Origin: Acinetobacter sp. S54
GTDB taxonomy: Bacteria; Pseudomonadota; Gammaproteobacteria; Pseudomonadales; Moraxellaceae
Length of the DNA stretch: 64,000 bases
Assembly (NCBI RefSeq): GCF_016624945.1
Contig: NZ_JACVUI010000003.1
Span: 310,001-374,000 of the forward strand
Direction of reading: 5' to 3'
In this document: positions 45,390 to 55,371 of the stretch, piece after piece
Layout of the letters: the number at the start of each line of letters is the position of its first letter
How positions within the stretch are numbered: position 1 is the first letter of the stretch
Translations under genes and position numbers: made by a program
Notes under the pieces: generated by a model
Told to the model about the DNA's origin: nothing
Database searches by the model: none
What the model saw: only the letters and a program-made list of their open reading frames with translations

Positions 45390-46586
45390 ATGACTCAATC
45401 TGTTTGTATATTTGGTGTGACGGGTTCAATTGGTCAAAGTACATTAAAAATATTGGATCGTCATTCCGATAAGTATACGCTTTTTGCAGCAACGGCTTAT
45501 AGTCGCATTAAGGAGTTGGCTCAAATATGCAAACAATATCAGCCTAAAATTGCTGTTGTGCCTGCATCAAAAGTGGATGAACTTCGTGCAGAGTTGGTTG
45601 CTCTAGACGTTTCTGATATTGAAATATTGGCTGGAGAGCAAGGCTTAATAGCGATTGCTGAAAGTCCTGAAGTTGATATAGTAATGGCTGCCATCGTTGG
45701 TGCAGCGGGGCTTTTGCCTACACTTGCTGCTATCAAGGCAGGTAAAAGGGTGTTGCTTGCTAACAAAGAAGCATTAGTGATGTCTGGTGAAATCATGATG
45801 CAGGCAGCACGTGATCACAAAGCATTATTACTACCTGTTGATTCTGAACATAATGCGATTTTTCAGTCATTGCCACATAATTACTTAAATATACAGCGCA
45901 ATGGGCAACCTCAGTTGGGTGTGTCGCAAATTTTACTCACTGCTTCTGGTGGCCCATTCTTAAATCATTCACTTGAGCAACTGCATCAGGTTACACCACA
46001 GCAGGCTTGTAAGCACCCAAATTGGTCAATGGGTCAAAAAATTTCAGTTGATTCTGCCACTTTAATGAATAAAGGTTTGGAGCTTATTGAAGCGTGTCAT
46101 TTGTTTTCAATATCTGAACATTTTGTTACAGTTGTAATTCATCCACAAAGTATTATTCATTCAATGGTTCAATATATTGATGGTTCAACTTTGGCACAAA
46201 TGGGAAATCCTGATATGTGTACGCCAATCGCTCATGCATTAGCATGGCCAGAGCGATTAGATACACATGTTGCTGCACTTGATTTATTTACGCATTCACA
46301 TCTTAACTTTCAGCAGCCGGATGTTGAAAAGTTTCCATCTTTAAATCTCGCACGTCAAGCTATGCGTGATGGAGGTTTAGCTCCTACCATTTTGAATGCT
46401 GCAAATGAAATTGCTGTTGAGGCATTTTTGAATTTGAAAATAAAATTTACCATGATCCCAGAAGTGGTTGAGCATACGCTCAATCACGTGCAAAATGGTT
46501 CGGCACAGAGTATTGAAATCATTTTGGATACAGACCGATTAGCCCGTGATGTTGCGCATCAATTTGTGGCTAACGCAGGAGGCTGA
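45390..46586 (+). CDS. dxr: 1-deoxy-D-xylulose 5-phosphate reductoisomerase
   Basis: Dxr (IspC) converts DXP to methylerythritol phosphate with NADPH, the first committed step of the non-mevalonate isoprenoid pathway. 398 residues: N-terminal NADPH site VFGVTGSIGQSTL, ALVMSGEIMMQ, metal/substrate loop LLPVDSEHNAIFQSL and SGGPF, then HPNWSMGQKISVDSATLMNKGLE. It sits directly after cdsA without a gap. Confidence 0.97.
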   Translation: MTQSVCIFGVTGSIGQSTLKILDRHSDKYTLFAATAYSRIKELAQICKQYQPKIAVVPASKVDELRAELVALDVSDIEILAGEQGLIAIAESPEVDIVMAAIVGAAGLLPTLAAIKAGKRVLLANKEALVMSGEIMMQAARDHKALLLPVDSEHNAIFQSLPHNYLNIQRNGQPQLGVSQILLTASGGPFLNHSLEQLHQVTPQQACKHPNWSMGQKISVDSATLMNKGLELIEACHLFSISEHFVTVVIHPQSIIHSMVQYIDGSTLAQMGNPDMCTPIAHALAWPERLDTHVAALDLFTHSHLNFQQPDVEKFPSLNLARQAMRDGGLAPTILNAANEIAVEAFLNLKIKFTMIPEVVEHTLNHVQNGSAQSIEIILDTDRLARDVAHQFVANAGG

Positions 46587-46588
46587 AC

Positions 46589-47944
46589 ATGAATATTCTT
46601 TTTATCATCGTTGCAGCAATTCTGTTGCTTGGACCACTTATTGCCATTCATGAATTTGGGCATTATTGGGTTGCGCGTAAGCTTGGTGTCAAGGTCCTGG
46701 TTTATTCGATTGGTTTTGGTCCGACTTTATTCAAATGGATCTCTAAAAAATCAGGTATTCAATACCAACTTTCAGCATTGCCACTGGGCGGTTATGTCAA
46801 AATGTTGGATGAGCGTGAGGGAAATGTAGCAGAAGCTGATTTGCCTTATGCATTTAACCGTCAACCGCCTTGGAAAAGAATTGCGATTGTAGCCGCAGGG
46901 CCTGTCATTAATTTGTTATTCGCGATTGTATTATTCTGGATTTTATTTATCCCATCTCAAGAACAGCTAAATACGCGTATTGGCAAAATCCTGCCGAATA
47001 CACCAGCGGCTCAAGTGGATTTGCATGCTGGCGATAAAGTGCTATCGATCGATGGGAAACAAACGCCGACATGGGAAAAGTTAAACTTTGCACTGGTTGA
47101 TCGAGCGGGTGAAACTGGCCAGATTCAAATGACAGTGGATCGTGAGGGTGCTCAAAAAAGTGTTGCTCTGCCTATTCGTGACTTTCTAAAAGATCAGTCC
47201 CAATCTGCTCTGGATGTGCTTGGATTTTTGCCTTATCGCCCTGCGATGCCTGCCGTGATTCACCAGTTAAGTGAGGATGGCGCTGCAATTCGTCAAGGTA
47301 TGAAAGTAGGAGATCAAATCCTTTCAATTGATGGTATCAAGATGAATGATTGGTTTGATGTTGTTGATATAGTACAGAAATCTCCTGAAAAATTGCTCAA
47401 TATGGATGTACTTCGTGGTGGGCAAGTGGTGCACTTGCACGTCATGCCACAAGGTAAACGTGACAATATGGGAAATACAACGGGAATGCTTGGCGTTCAA
47501 AGCAATCCGGGTAAAGTCACTATCCCCGCCGAATACAAGCAGACCATCCAGTATAATCCTGCGCAAGCTTTAGTTATGGCAGTGGATAAAACCACGCAAA
47601 TTTCTGGCATGATTTTGAATTCGATTGTGAAAATGTTTCGCGGGTTAATTGGACTCGAAAATTTATCTGGTCCTATTACTATTGCTAAAGTTGCAGGACA
47701 AAGTGCTGAAATGGGATGGCAAACTTTTATCTCATTTATGGCACTTATGAGTGTAAGTCTTGGAATTTTAAATTTATTACCTATTCCTATGTTGGATGGC
47801 GGACATTTGGTTTATTATTTTATCGAAGCAATTCGCGGTAAACCTGTTTCCGAACAAATACAAATGATGGGCTTAAAAATTGGTATGGTACTGCTCGGCA
47901 GTATGATGCTCTTGGCTCTCTTTAATGATTTTATGCGTTTATAA
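46589..47944 (+). CDS. rseP: Intramembrane zinc protease RseP
   Basis: A site-2 protease of the inner membrane (451 residues) that makes the second cut of anti-sigma factors and clears signal peptides. The zinc motif HEFGH is at 21-25 and the third ligand region NLLPIPMLDGGHL is near 395. Two PDZ domains lie between in the periplasm (about 120-200 and 205-300). Its place between dxr and bamA is the usual one. Confidence 0.96.
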   Translation: MNILFIIVAAILLLGPLIAIHEFGHYWVARKLGVKVLVYSIGFGPTLFKWISKKSGIQYQLSALPLGGYVKMLDEREGNVAEADLPYAFNRQPPWKRIAIVAAGPVINLLFAIVLFWILFIPSQEQLNTRIGKILPNTPAAQVDLHAGDKVLSIDGKQTPTWEKLNFALVDRAGETGQIQMTVDREGAQKSVALPIRDFLKDQSQSALDVLGFLPYRPAMPAVIHQLSEDGAAIRQGMKVGDQILSIDGIKMNDWFDVVDIVQKSPEKLLNMDVLRGGQVVHLHVMPQGKRDNMGNTTGMLGVQSNPGKVTIPAEYKQTIQYNPAQALVMAVDKTTQISGMILNSIVKMFRGLIGLENLSGPITIAKVAGQSAEMGWQTFISFMALMSVSLGILNLLPIPMLDGGHLVYYFIEAIRGKPVSEQIQMMGLKIGMVLLGSMMLLALFNDFMRL

Positions 47945-47983
47945 CGTTTAGATGGAAAAATTAACTTACTGGAAAAATCTGGC

Positions 47984-50488
47984 ATGCGGCACACACATTT
48001 ATTAATGCCTTTGGCACTTGTTAGTGCTATGGCGGCAGTACAACAAGCATATGCAGCGAATGACTTCATTGCACGAGATATTAAAGTCGAAGGTTTAGTT
48101 CGCTTAACTCCTGCAAATGTTTATACCATGTTGCCGATAAACAGTGGCGATCGTGTTGACGATCCAACCATTGCTGATGCCATTCGTACGCTTTATGCGA
48201 CGGGCTTATTTGATGATATTCAAACTTATAAGCAAAATGATGTTTTGGTTTTCAAGGTTGTAGAACGTCCTGTTATTTCAAAAATTGAATTTAAAGGTAA
48301 TAAGCTAATCCCTAAAGAAGCCTTACAGGATGGCTTAAAGAAAATGGGTGTTGCTGAAGGGGAAGTTCTTAAAAAATCTTCTTTACAAACTCTTGAAACA
48401 GAACTTGAGCAACAATACACGCAGCAAGGCCGTTATGATGCGGATATTAAGGTCACGACGACAGCTCGCCCGAATAACCGTGTAGATTTAACAATCGAGT
48501 TTTATGAAGGTAAGCCTGCAAAGGTTTTTGATATTAATATCATTGGTAACACTGTATTTAATGATGATGATATTAAGCAGGTTTTTGCAGTTAAAGAATC
48601 GGGCTGGGCTTCTGTCGTCACTCGTAATGACCGTTATGCACGTGAAAAAATGGCTGCAAGCCTTGAAGCATTGCGCGCATTATATTTGAATAAAGGTTAT
48701 ATCAACTTCAATATCAATAACTCACAATTAAATATCAGTGAAGATAAAAAACACATCTTTATTGAGGTTTCTGTGGATGAAGGCCAGCAATTCAAATTTG
48801 GTGAAACCAAGTTTCTAGGTGATGCGCTGTATAAGCCTGAAGAATTGCAGGCATTAAAAATTTATAAAGATGGTGACACTTATTCGCAAGAAAAAGTGAA
48901 TGCGGTGAAGCAATTATTATTGCGTAAATATGGAAATGCAGGTTATTACTTTGCGGATGTGAACATGGTTCCGCAAATTAATAATGAAACTCGTACGGTT
49001 GATATGAATTATTATATTAACCCGGGTCAACAAGTTACTGTGCGCCGCATTAACTTCGCTGGAAATAGTAAAACCTCTGACGAAGTTTTACGTCGTGAAA
49101 TGCGTCAAATGGAAGGTGCACTCGCCAGTAATGAAAAAATTGACCTGTCCAAGGTAAGACTTGAGCGTACAGGCTTCTTTAAAACCGTTGATGTTAAGCC
49201 AGTTCGTGTGCCTAATTCGCCCGATCAGGTGGATTTGAATGTCAATGTTGAGGAACAGCATTCTGGAACCACTACTTTGGCAGTGGGGTACTCTCAAAGT
49301 GGCGGTGTGACGTTTCAGGCAGGTTTGAGTCAGACTAATTTCTTAGGCACAGGTAATCGTGTTGCAATTGATTTATCTCGTTCAGAAACACAGGATTACT
49401 ATAACCTGAGTGTAACCGATCCTTACTTTACGATTGATGGAGTAAGTCGTGGTTATAACGTGTACTATCGCAAAACCAAGCTAAATGATGACTATAACGT
49501 TAGTAACTATGTAACTGACAGTATTGGTGGTAGTTTAAGCTTTGGTTATCCAATTGATGAAAACCAGAACTTAAGTGCATCTATTGGTGTTGATAATACC
49601 AAAGTCACTACAGGTCCATATGTTTCGACGTATGTACGTGATTACTTGCTTAAAAATGGCGGTAAAGCGACAGGTCAAGGTTCATATTGTGATGGTGATT
49701 ATGAGCTGAATTCAGAGACAAATGAATACGAATGTACTGGCCAGATGCTCCCTTACGATAATGAGTTTGAAGGTGAGTTCTTTACTTATAACTTAAATCT
49801 GGGTTGGTCGTACAATACTTTAAACCGTCCAATTTTCCCGACATCCGGGATGTATCATCGTTTAAATCTCGAAGTTGGTTTACCTGGTGGTGATGTAGAT
49901 TATCAAAAAGTCACTTATGATACTCAGGCTTATTTCCCATTAGGTCACGATTTTGTATTACGTGGTTATGGTAAGTTGGGTTATGGTAATGATTTGCCAT
50001 TCTATAAGAACTTCTTTGCCGGTGGTTATGGTTCGGTGCGAGGTTATGATGTCAATACCTTGGGTCCTAAATATCCAGGTGTGACTTATAATGAAAGTAA
50101 AACACGTGACTGGGATCCAGAGGAAGTTGGGGGTAATGCCTTAGTACAATTTGGTGCTGAACTTGCCTTACCACTACCATTTAAAGGTGATTGGACACGT
50201 CAAGTTCGTCCTGTACTGTTTGCTGAAGGCGGTCAAGTTTTTGATACTCAATGTAAAACAGCCACTGGTAATCTTTATTTAAATGGCTCTACAACTCCTG
50301 TTGATGCCGAAAAATATTGTAAAGATAATTATAATTTGGATTTAAGCAATCTTCGTTATAGTGTGGGTGTCGGCTTTACGTGGATTACCATGATTGGTCC
50401 TCTATCATTAAGTTACGCATTCCCATTAAATGATAAAGATGGTGATGAAACCAAGGAAATTCAGTTTGAAATTGGCCGTACTTTCTAG
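47984..50488 (+). CDS. bamA: Outer-membrane protein assembly factor BamA
   Basis: The core Omp85 protein of the BAM complex that folds barrels into the outer membrane. 834 residues: signal peptide (about 1-25), five POTRA domains (about 26-425), and a 16-strand barrel whose loop 6 motif region GGYGSVRGYD is clear; the last residue is phenylalanine (FEIGRTF), as usual for a BAM-inserted barrel. The extracellular loop near 565-590 has a CDGDYELNSETNEYEC pair that may be a disulfide. skp follows. Confidence 0.97.
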   Translation: MRHTHLLMPLALVSAMAAVQQAYAANDFIARDIKVEGLVRLTPANVYTMLPINSGDRVDDPTIADAIRTLYATGLFDDIQTYKQNDVLVFKVVERPVISKIEFKGNKLIPKEALQDGLKKMGVAEGEVLKKSSLQTLETELEQQYTQQGRYDADIKVTTTARPNNRVDLTIEFYEGKPAKVFDINIIGNTVFNDDDIKQVFAVKESGWASVVTRNDRYAREKMAASLEALRALYLNKGYINFNINNSQLNISEDKKHIFIEVSVDEGQQFKFGETKFLGDALYKPEELQALKIYKDGDTYSQEKVNAVKQLLLRKYGNAGYYFADVNMVPQINNETRTVDMNYYINPGQQVTVRRINFAGNSKTSDEVLRREMRQMEGALASNEKIDLSKVRLERTGFFKTVDVKPVRVPNSPDQVDLNVNVEEQHSGTTTLAVGYSQSGGVTFQAGLSQTNFLGTGNRVAIDLSRSETQDYYNLSVTDPYFTIDGVSRGYNVYYRKTKLNDDYNVSNYVTDSIGGSLSFGYPIDENQNLSASIGVDNTKVTTGPYVSTYVRDYLLKNGGKATGQGSYCDGDYELNSETNEYECTGQMLPYDNEFEGEFFTYNLNLGWSYNTLNRPIFPTSGMYHRLNLEVGLPGGDVDYQKVTYDTQAYFPLGHDFVLRGYGKLGYGNDLPFYKNFFAGGYGSVRGYDVNTLGPKYPGVTYNESKTRDWDPEEVGGNALVQFGAELALPLPFKGDWTRQVRPVLFAEGGQVFDTQCKTATGNLYLNGSTTPVDAEKYCKDNYNLDLSNLRYSVGVGFTWITMIGPLSLSYAFPLNDKDGDETKEIQFEIGRTF

Positions 50489-50544
50489 TACGGTCTCTGT
50501 TCGGGTGATTAATTGTTAAAATACTCCTGTATAGGGAAGTGAAA

Positions 50545-51045
50545 ATGAATAAATTAGCAACAGTTGTATTGGGTCTCGGTTTAGCTATATCTGGCTTAAC
50601 GCAGGCTGCGGGCGTGGGCTTTGTAGATTTGGCAAAAGTTGTAGATAGTAGTACTTATCTTAAGCAACAAAATGCCAGCTTGAATCAATCGGTGAAACCG
50701 ACCACGACAAAACTTGAACAGTTAGGTAAAGAACTGGATGGCTTACGCCAAAAAGCTGAAACTGAAGGTCGTAATATGAAAGAGGCTGATGTGCAAAAGC
50801 TCAATCAGCAATATCAGACCAAATTAAGCGAGTTTAATTCAACACAGCAGGGTTTACAGTCCCGTGTTCAAGGGACTTTGCAGACCATGAATAACACTTT
50901 TGAGACACGTGTCAAACAAGCTGCTGAACAATTACGTCAAGAAAACAATTTAGACTTTATTTTGAATAAAAATGCTGCAGTTGCCTATGACGCTAAGAAC
51001 GATTTAACTGATAAAATGATTCAAAAGGTTAATGCAATTAAATAA
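50545..51045 (+). CDS. skp: OmpH/Skp family periplasmic chaperone
   Basis: A 166-residue periplasmic holdase for unfolded outer-membrane proteins. ATG 50545 is favoured over the GTG two codons earlier, given GGGA seven bases before it. A signal peptide (about 1-22, cut after QAA) is followed by VGFVDLAKVVDSSTYLKQQ and a long coiled-coil (about 40-130), the tentacle part of the Skp trimer. Confidence 0.92.
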   Translation: MNKLATVVLGLGLAISGLTQAAGVGFVDLAKVVDSSTYLKQQNASLNQSVKPTTTKLEQLGKELDGLRQKAETEGRNMKEADVQKLNQQYQTKLSEFNSTQQGLQSRVQGTLQTMNNTFETRVKQAAEQLRQENNLDFILNKNAAVAYDAKNDLTDKMIQKVNAIK

Positions 51046-51048
51046 TCA

Positions 51049-52119
51049 ATGAAAGCACGCAGTTATCGTTTGGAAGATTTGGCTCATCTTGTTCAAGGTG
51101 AGCCTTTGGGCAACAAAGACCTCACTTTTACTGGATTGGCAAGTCTTGAACATGCCAATTCTAGTCAGATTTCATTTGTGAATGGCGACAAATATTTAGA
51201 AGCCGCACAAAATTCTCAAGCAGGCGCTTTAATTATTCCTGTTGAATTAAAAGATCAATTGGCTCAGCAAAAAAACTTTATCATCGTCAATAACCCTTAT
51301 CTGGCTTTTGCTCAACTCACTCATGTATTTGAGAAAAAAATTGAGCAGACTGGTATTGAAAGCACAGCACAAATTCATCCATCGGCTCTAATCTCAGAGA
51401 GTGCCTATATTGGACATTATGTGGTGATTGGTAAAAATTGTGTGGTGGGTGATAATACTGCTATTCTTGCCCATTCTACACTTGATGATTATGTTGAAAT
51501 TGGTAAGGGTTGTTTTATCGACTCGCATGTGACTTTAACAGGTGAAACCAAACTCAAAGATCGCGTTCGTATTCATGCTAATACAGTGATCGGTGGTGAA
51601 GGTTTTGGCTTTGCCCCTTATCAGGGAAAATGGCATCGAATCGTACAATTAGGTTCAGTTCAGATTGGAAATGATGTTCGGATTGGTTCAAATTGCAGTA
51701 TTGATCGTGGCGCTTTAGATGACACTATTTTAGAAGATGGGGTTATTATTGATAACCTTGTGCAAATCGCCCATAACGTACACATCGGTGCTAATACTGC
51801 TATTGCAGCAAAAACAGGGATTGCTGGAAGTACTACGATTGGCAAAAACTGTATCATTGGTGGAGCGTGTGGTCTTGTAGGACACATTAGTATCGCTGAT
51901 AATGTGACATTAACAGGAATGTCAATGGTCACAAAAAGTATTTTTGAATCTGGTATATATTCTTCAGGAACAGGACTTTTTGAAAATAGTCATTGGAAAC
52001 GAACAATTGTTCGCCTTAGACAATTAGCAGATGTGCCATTGACCCAAATACTCAAACGACTCGATCATATGCAGGCTCAAATAGAGTCTCTTGAATCAAC
52101 CTTTAAATTGCGTAAATAG
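51049..52119 (+). CDS. lpxD: UDP-3-O-(3-hydroxyacyl)glucosamine N-acyltransferase
   Basis: LpxD adds the second acyl chain, to the 2-amino group, in lipid A synthesis. 356 residues: N-terminal uridine-binding domain (1-100) with [15 protein letters not shown], then a left-handed beta helix of hexapeptide repeats (about 105-315) including [12 protein letters not shown] with the catalytic histidine, and a C-terminal helix. The start is three bases after the skp stop. Confidence 0.96.
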   Translation: MKARSYRLEDLAHLVQGEPLGNKDLTFTGLASLEHANSSQISFVNGDKYLEAAQNSQAGALIIPVELKDQLAQQKNFIIVNNPYLAFAQLTHVFEKKIEQTGIESTAQIHPSALISESAYIGHYVVIGKNCVVGDNTAILAHSTLDDYVEIGKGCFIDSHVTLTGETKLKDRVRIHANTVIGGEGFGFAPYQGKWHRIVQLGSVQIGNDVRIGSNCSIDRGALDDTILEDGVIIDNLVQIAHNVHIGANTAIAAKTGIAGSTTIGKNCIIGGACGLVGHISIADNVTLTGMSMVTKSIFESGIYSSGTGLFENSHWKRTIVRLRQLADVPLTQILKRLDHMQAQIESLESTFKLRK

Positions 52120-52123
52120 AAAT

Positions 52124-52612
52124 ATGATGACTGAGTCAAAAACTCCCGCGTTTACGATCCCTGAATTGCCAATGCACGTTCAAACCATTCGTGAATATCT
52201 GCCACATCGTTATCCATTTTTACTGGTTGACCGTGTGGTTGAAGTAACTGAAAATTCCATCGTTGGTTACAAAAATGTTTCAATCAACGAAGAGTTTTTG
52301 CAAGGACATTTTCCTGAATATCCAATTATGCCAGGTGTATTAATTGTAGAAGCATTAGCTCAAGTTTCAGGTGTTCTTGGCTTTATCATGAATAATGAGA
52401 AGCCCAAAGCAGGTTCCTTGTTCCTTTTTGCAGGTGCAGAGAGAGTGCGTTTTAAGAAACAAGTTGTTGCAGGTGACCAACTCGTTTTAAAATCTGAATT
52501 AGTCATGCAGAAACGCGGTATTTATAAATATAATTGTACGGCGACTGTTGATGGCATCGTAGCAACAACCGCTGAAATTATGATTTCGCACCAGATAACA
52601 GAGCAGGCATGA
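52124..52612 (+). CDS. fabZ: 3-hydroxyacyl-ACP dehydratase FabZ
   Basis: A hot-dog-fold dehydratase of type II fatty-acid synthesis, 162 residues from ATG 52124 (a second ATG follows directly). The catalytic histidine is in PHRYPFLLVDRV and the acidic residue in GVLIVEALAQ. Its position between lpxD and lpxA is standard and links the supply of 3-hydroxyacyl-ACP for lipid A with fatty-acid elongation. Confidence 0.96.
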   Translation: MMTESKTPAFTIPELPMHVQTIREYLPHRYPFLLVDRVVEVTENSIVGYKNVSINEEFLQGHFPEYPIMPGVLIVEALAQVSGVLGFIMNNEKPKAGSLFLFAGAERVRFKKQVVAGDQLVLKSELVMQKRGIYKYNCTATVDGIVATTAEIMISHQITEQA

Positions 52613-53397
52613 GTAATAACGATCTAATTCATTCTACCGCTATTATTGACTCATCTGCAGTAATTGCTCCAGATGTCGAGATTGGCCCTTTTTGTGTAAT
52701 TGGGCCCAATGTAAGCATTGGTACAGGTACAAAACTTCATTCACATGTTGTGATTGGGGGATTTACACGTATTGGCGAGCATAATGAAATTTTTCAGTTC
52801 GCCAGTGTTGGCGAGATTTGCCAAGATTTAAAATATAATGGTGAAGAAACATGGCTGGAAATTGGTAATAATAACCGCATTCGTGAACACTGTAGTCTGC
52901 ATCGTGGAACCATTCAGGATAATAGTTTAACTAAAATTGGTCATAACAACCTGTTAATGGTCAATACTCATATTGCTCATGATTGTGTGGTAGGCGATAA
53001 CAATATTTTTGCCAATAATGTCGGTGTGGCAGGACATGTCCATATTGGTGATTATGTCGTTATTGGGGGGAATTCAGGAATTCATCAATTTTGTAAAATT
53101 GATTCCTACAGTATGGTGGGTGGGGCATCTTTAATTTTAAAAGATGTACCGGCTTATGTAATGGTTTCTGGTAATCCTGCACACGCATATGGAATGAATG
53201 TTGAAGGGATGCGTCGTAAGGGTTGGTCAAAAAATGTGATCAATGGCTTACGTGAATCTTTTAAAGTTATCTATAAATCAGGTCTTACGACTGAACAGGC
53301 ACTTGAAAAAATTCGCACTGAAATTTTACCCGAAATTTCGGAAGTTCAGTTATTGGTTGATTCAGTTGAGTCGTCAAAGCGCGGTATTATTCGTTAA
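52609..53397 (+). CDS. lpxA: UDP-N-acetylglucosamine acyltransferase
   Basis: LpxA performs the first step of lipid A synthesis, 3-O-acylation of UDP-GlcNAc. The 262-residue protein (same length as E. coli) consists of hexapeptide repeats of a left-handed beta helix; IHSTAIIDSSAVIAPDVEIGPFCVIG-type repeats start it, the catalytic histidine lies in NTHIAHDCVVGDNNIFANNV, and a C-terminal helical domain ends it. It overlaps fabZ by four bases. lpxB, often next, is not here; a terminator follows. Confidence 0.97.
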   Translation: MSNNDLIHSTAIIDSSAVIAPDVEIGPFCVIGPNVSIGTGTKLHSHVVIGGFTRIGEHNEIFQFASVGEICQDLKYNGEETWLEIGNNNRIREHCSLHRGTIQDNSLTKIGHNNLLMVNTHIAHDCVVGDNNIFANNVGVAGHVHIGDYVVIGGNSGIHQFCKIDSYSMVGGASLILKDVPAYVMVSGNPAHAYGMNVEGMRRKGWSKNVINGLRESFKVIYKSGLTTEQALEKIRTEILPEISEVQLLVDSVESSKRGIIR

Positions 53398-53420
53398 TTC
53401 TGCTAATCTTTAAAAAACAA

Positions 53421-53452
53421 AAAAGACACATTTGAAATGTGTCTTTTTTGTT
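53421..53452. terminator. Terminator shared by lpxA and the cpoB-like gene
   Basis: AAAAGACACATTT and AAATGTGTCTTTT pair around a tiny loop with A and T runs on either side, so it can work for both converging genes. Confidence 0.88.
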
Positions 53453-53464
53453 TTTTAAAAGGCT

Positions 53465-54331
53465 TTATTTTTTGATAAAACCAGCTTCTTCAGATTGCGG
53501 ATAGCGACTAAGAAGTTTGTTCTTATATTGGGTAGCTATAGCAGGTTTGCGATCTACATCTTTTGCGATGCTATAGAGCTGGTATAAAGAGCGCGGCGCT
53601 TTACTGGAGGTGGGATATTTATCTGCCACAATTTGATAGTTTTTCTTGGCTTGAGCATAATTGACAGGATCAGTTGCTAAATGAAATTCAGCAAGCCAGA
53701 AATAAGCATTGGGTGTGTAAATACTGTCTGGATGATTTTTAATAAAATTTTCCATTGGTGCAATGGCTTTTTTTGCACCACCTTGTTTGTATGCGTCCAA
53801 AGCAACAGTATAAGCCGCTTTATCAAGTTCATTTGAATCTTTATTCTCTGTTGCTGTCTGTGCAGTATTTGATGCGGGTTGTTGATCGTTTTGAATTGCT
53901 GGTTCGGCGGGAGTTGGTTGGGGATCAGCATTTACTGGTGCTTGTGCATTATTGCTAATAGCAGGTGTCGCACCATTGGCATCTGTTGCCGCATTTTCAT
54001 CTGTTGCAGCACTATCAGGATCTACTTTTTGGTTTAATAGTTCCAAGCGTTGATCTAGATCGGTATAACGATTTGCCAAGTCTTTTTTGAGTTGATCGAT
54101 TGCATGTGCTTGTTCTTCAAGCTGGCCACGTAATACACGTATATCATTTTCTAACTGCTGATTCTTTTGCATCAATTGCCAGTTCAGATTTGTCGCTACA
54201 GGTTGATCATTTGTCGCTGATATTGATCCAGAGTTGGATTGGCTTAAGCCCCGAGATTCAATCGGAACATTGGCATAAATAGAAGAGCCACAGAGTAGGG
54301 TAATCGCGAATAAAGAATGCTTTTTTAGCAT
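53465..54331 (-). CDS. cpoB: CpoB/YbgF-like periplasmic TPR protein
   Basis: A 288-residue exported protein: signal peptide (about 1-20), a coiled-coil (about 50-105, with LENDIRVLRGQLEEQAHAIDQLKKDL), a long Asn/Ala/Pro-rich linker (about 105-165), and a C-terminal TPR-like YbgF domain (DAYKQGGAKKAIAPMENFIKNHPDSIYTPNAYFWLAEFHLA). CpoB coordinates cell-wall synthesis and Tol-Pal constriction. It is away from tol-pal here, so the symbol rests on domain order. ATG 54331 is favoured over a TTG three codons upstream. Confidence 0.8.
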   Translation of the reverse strand: MLKKHSLFAITLLCGSSIYANVPIESRGLSQSNSGSISATNDQPVATNLNWQLMQKNQQLENDIRVLRGQLEEQAHAIDQLKKDLANRYTDLDQRLELLNQKVDPDSAATDENAATDANGATPAISNNAQAPVNADPQPTPAEPAIQNDQQPASNTAQTATENKDSNELDKAAYTVALDAYKQGGAKKAIAPMENFIKNHPDSIYTPNAYFWLAEFHLATDPVNYAQAKKNYQIVADKYPTSSKAPRSLYQLYSIAKDVDRKPAIATQYKNKLLSRYPQSEEAGFIKK

Positions 54332-54679
54332 AAGCCACAATCCATAATTTTAAATATAACGTCAAGCCATGTGTTTGGGAATCATTCAGCTATAAAAACA
54401 CATTGAAAGCAAATGCCATTAAAAACACCCTGCCGTAGAATTGCAATAAGTAATTACAATATTTTAGCATTTTCATTTTTGATACGGACTTATCGACAAG
54501 TAAAGGGGAGCAAATAAATCAATTCTCATAACGAGATTAAGTCATTAAATTTCTTGTGGCTTAAGTGTGAGAAGCCTTATTTTGCAAGTAGATAAGGAGC
54601 TGGAAAATGAACAAATCTTTAAATTTGTTGATGATTTAGTCAATTGAAACGAAAACCGTATGAAAAAATGAGATAGCAC

Positions 54680-54707
54680 TTGCAACGCATTTAAAAATCT
54701 CTATACT
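54680..54707 (+). promoter_or_regulatory. Promoter of ffs
   Basis: TTGCAA (54680-54685) and TATACT (54702-54707) with a 16-base spacer form a good sigma-70 promoter; the RNA begins 13-14 bases later at 54721. The gap 54332-54679 before it holds only a 10-codon frame with a good AAGGAG (ATG 54607) and no recognisable gene. Confidence 0.75.
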
Positions 54708-54720
54708 CTGTTCTTGCAAT

Positions 54721-54830
<110 letters not shown>

Positions 54831-54835
54831 ACCAG

Positions 54836-55321
54836 CTATTCTTCTTCAGTCGTTTGACTAATCGCTTTTAGAATTGTATCCATATCATATCCTCGATATT
54901 GCAAAAAACGAATTTGCTTGGCTTTTTGTTTTGGATCTTTTTCCACATGAACTCCAAATTTTTTAACTTTAAGCAAATAAGCCTGCTGTAACCAGTCAAT
55001 ATTTTGAATATCTTCTAAAACTAAATTGCTATCCACTTGCTTGTGCTTGAGTGTTTGTTTAATTCGGTTTGGACCTTTCCCTTTACGAATCTGGCTGGAT
55101 ACTACCATTTCAGCTACACGCTGATCACTTTGATACTGACGTTCTGATAACTCTTCAACTAGCGCAAGAACCTCATTTTTATCCTGAGCATAAAGACTGA
55201 GTTTTTCGATCAGTTCAGCTTTGGCATATTCTTTACGTGTAAGTAAGGCAAAAGCATAAGAGCGTAAACGACTGCCTGTGAGCAGGGCCTTTTGTGCTTG
55301 GTCATTTGAATTTGAATACAT
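54836..55321 (-). CDS. recX: RecX regulatory protein
   Basis: RecX binds RecA filaments and limits their growth. 161 residues with the three-helix tandem repeats of the family: YAFALLTRKEYAKAELIEKL, LVEELSERQYQSDQRVAEMVV with GKGPNRIKQTLKHKQ, and KQIRFLQYRGYDMDTILKAI. It lies 50 bases downstream of recA on the same strand, as usual, with a terminator between them. Confidence 0.92.
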   Translation of the reverse strand: MYSNSNDQAQKALLTGSRLRSYAFALLTRKEYAKAELIEKLSLYAQDKNEVLALVEELSERQYQSDQRVAEMVVSSQIRKGKGPNRIKQTLKHKQVDSNLVLEDIQNIDWLQQAYLLKVKKFGVHVEKDPKQKAKQIRFLQYRGYDMDTILKAISQTTEEE

Positions 55322-55339
55322 AGGTCATCCCAAATGAAA

Positions 55340-55357
55340 AACGCCCCGCAGGGCGTT
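55340..55357 (-). terminator. Terminator between recA and recX
   Basis: AACGCCC and GGGCGTT pair around a four-base loop and are followed on the minus strand by a T run; it should lower recX expression relative to recA. Confidence 0.82.
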
Positions 55358-55371
55358 CAATCTCGACTTAA

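Noticed and set aside
53965..54010. Repetitive Asn/Ala/Thr segment in the cpoB-like gene as a sequence repeat element
   Set aside because: It is a coding linker of variable low complexity, common in this family, not a DNA repeat array.
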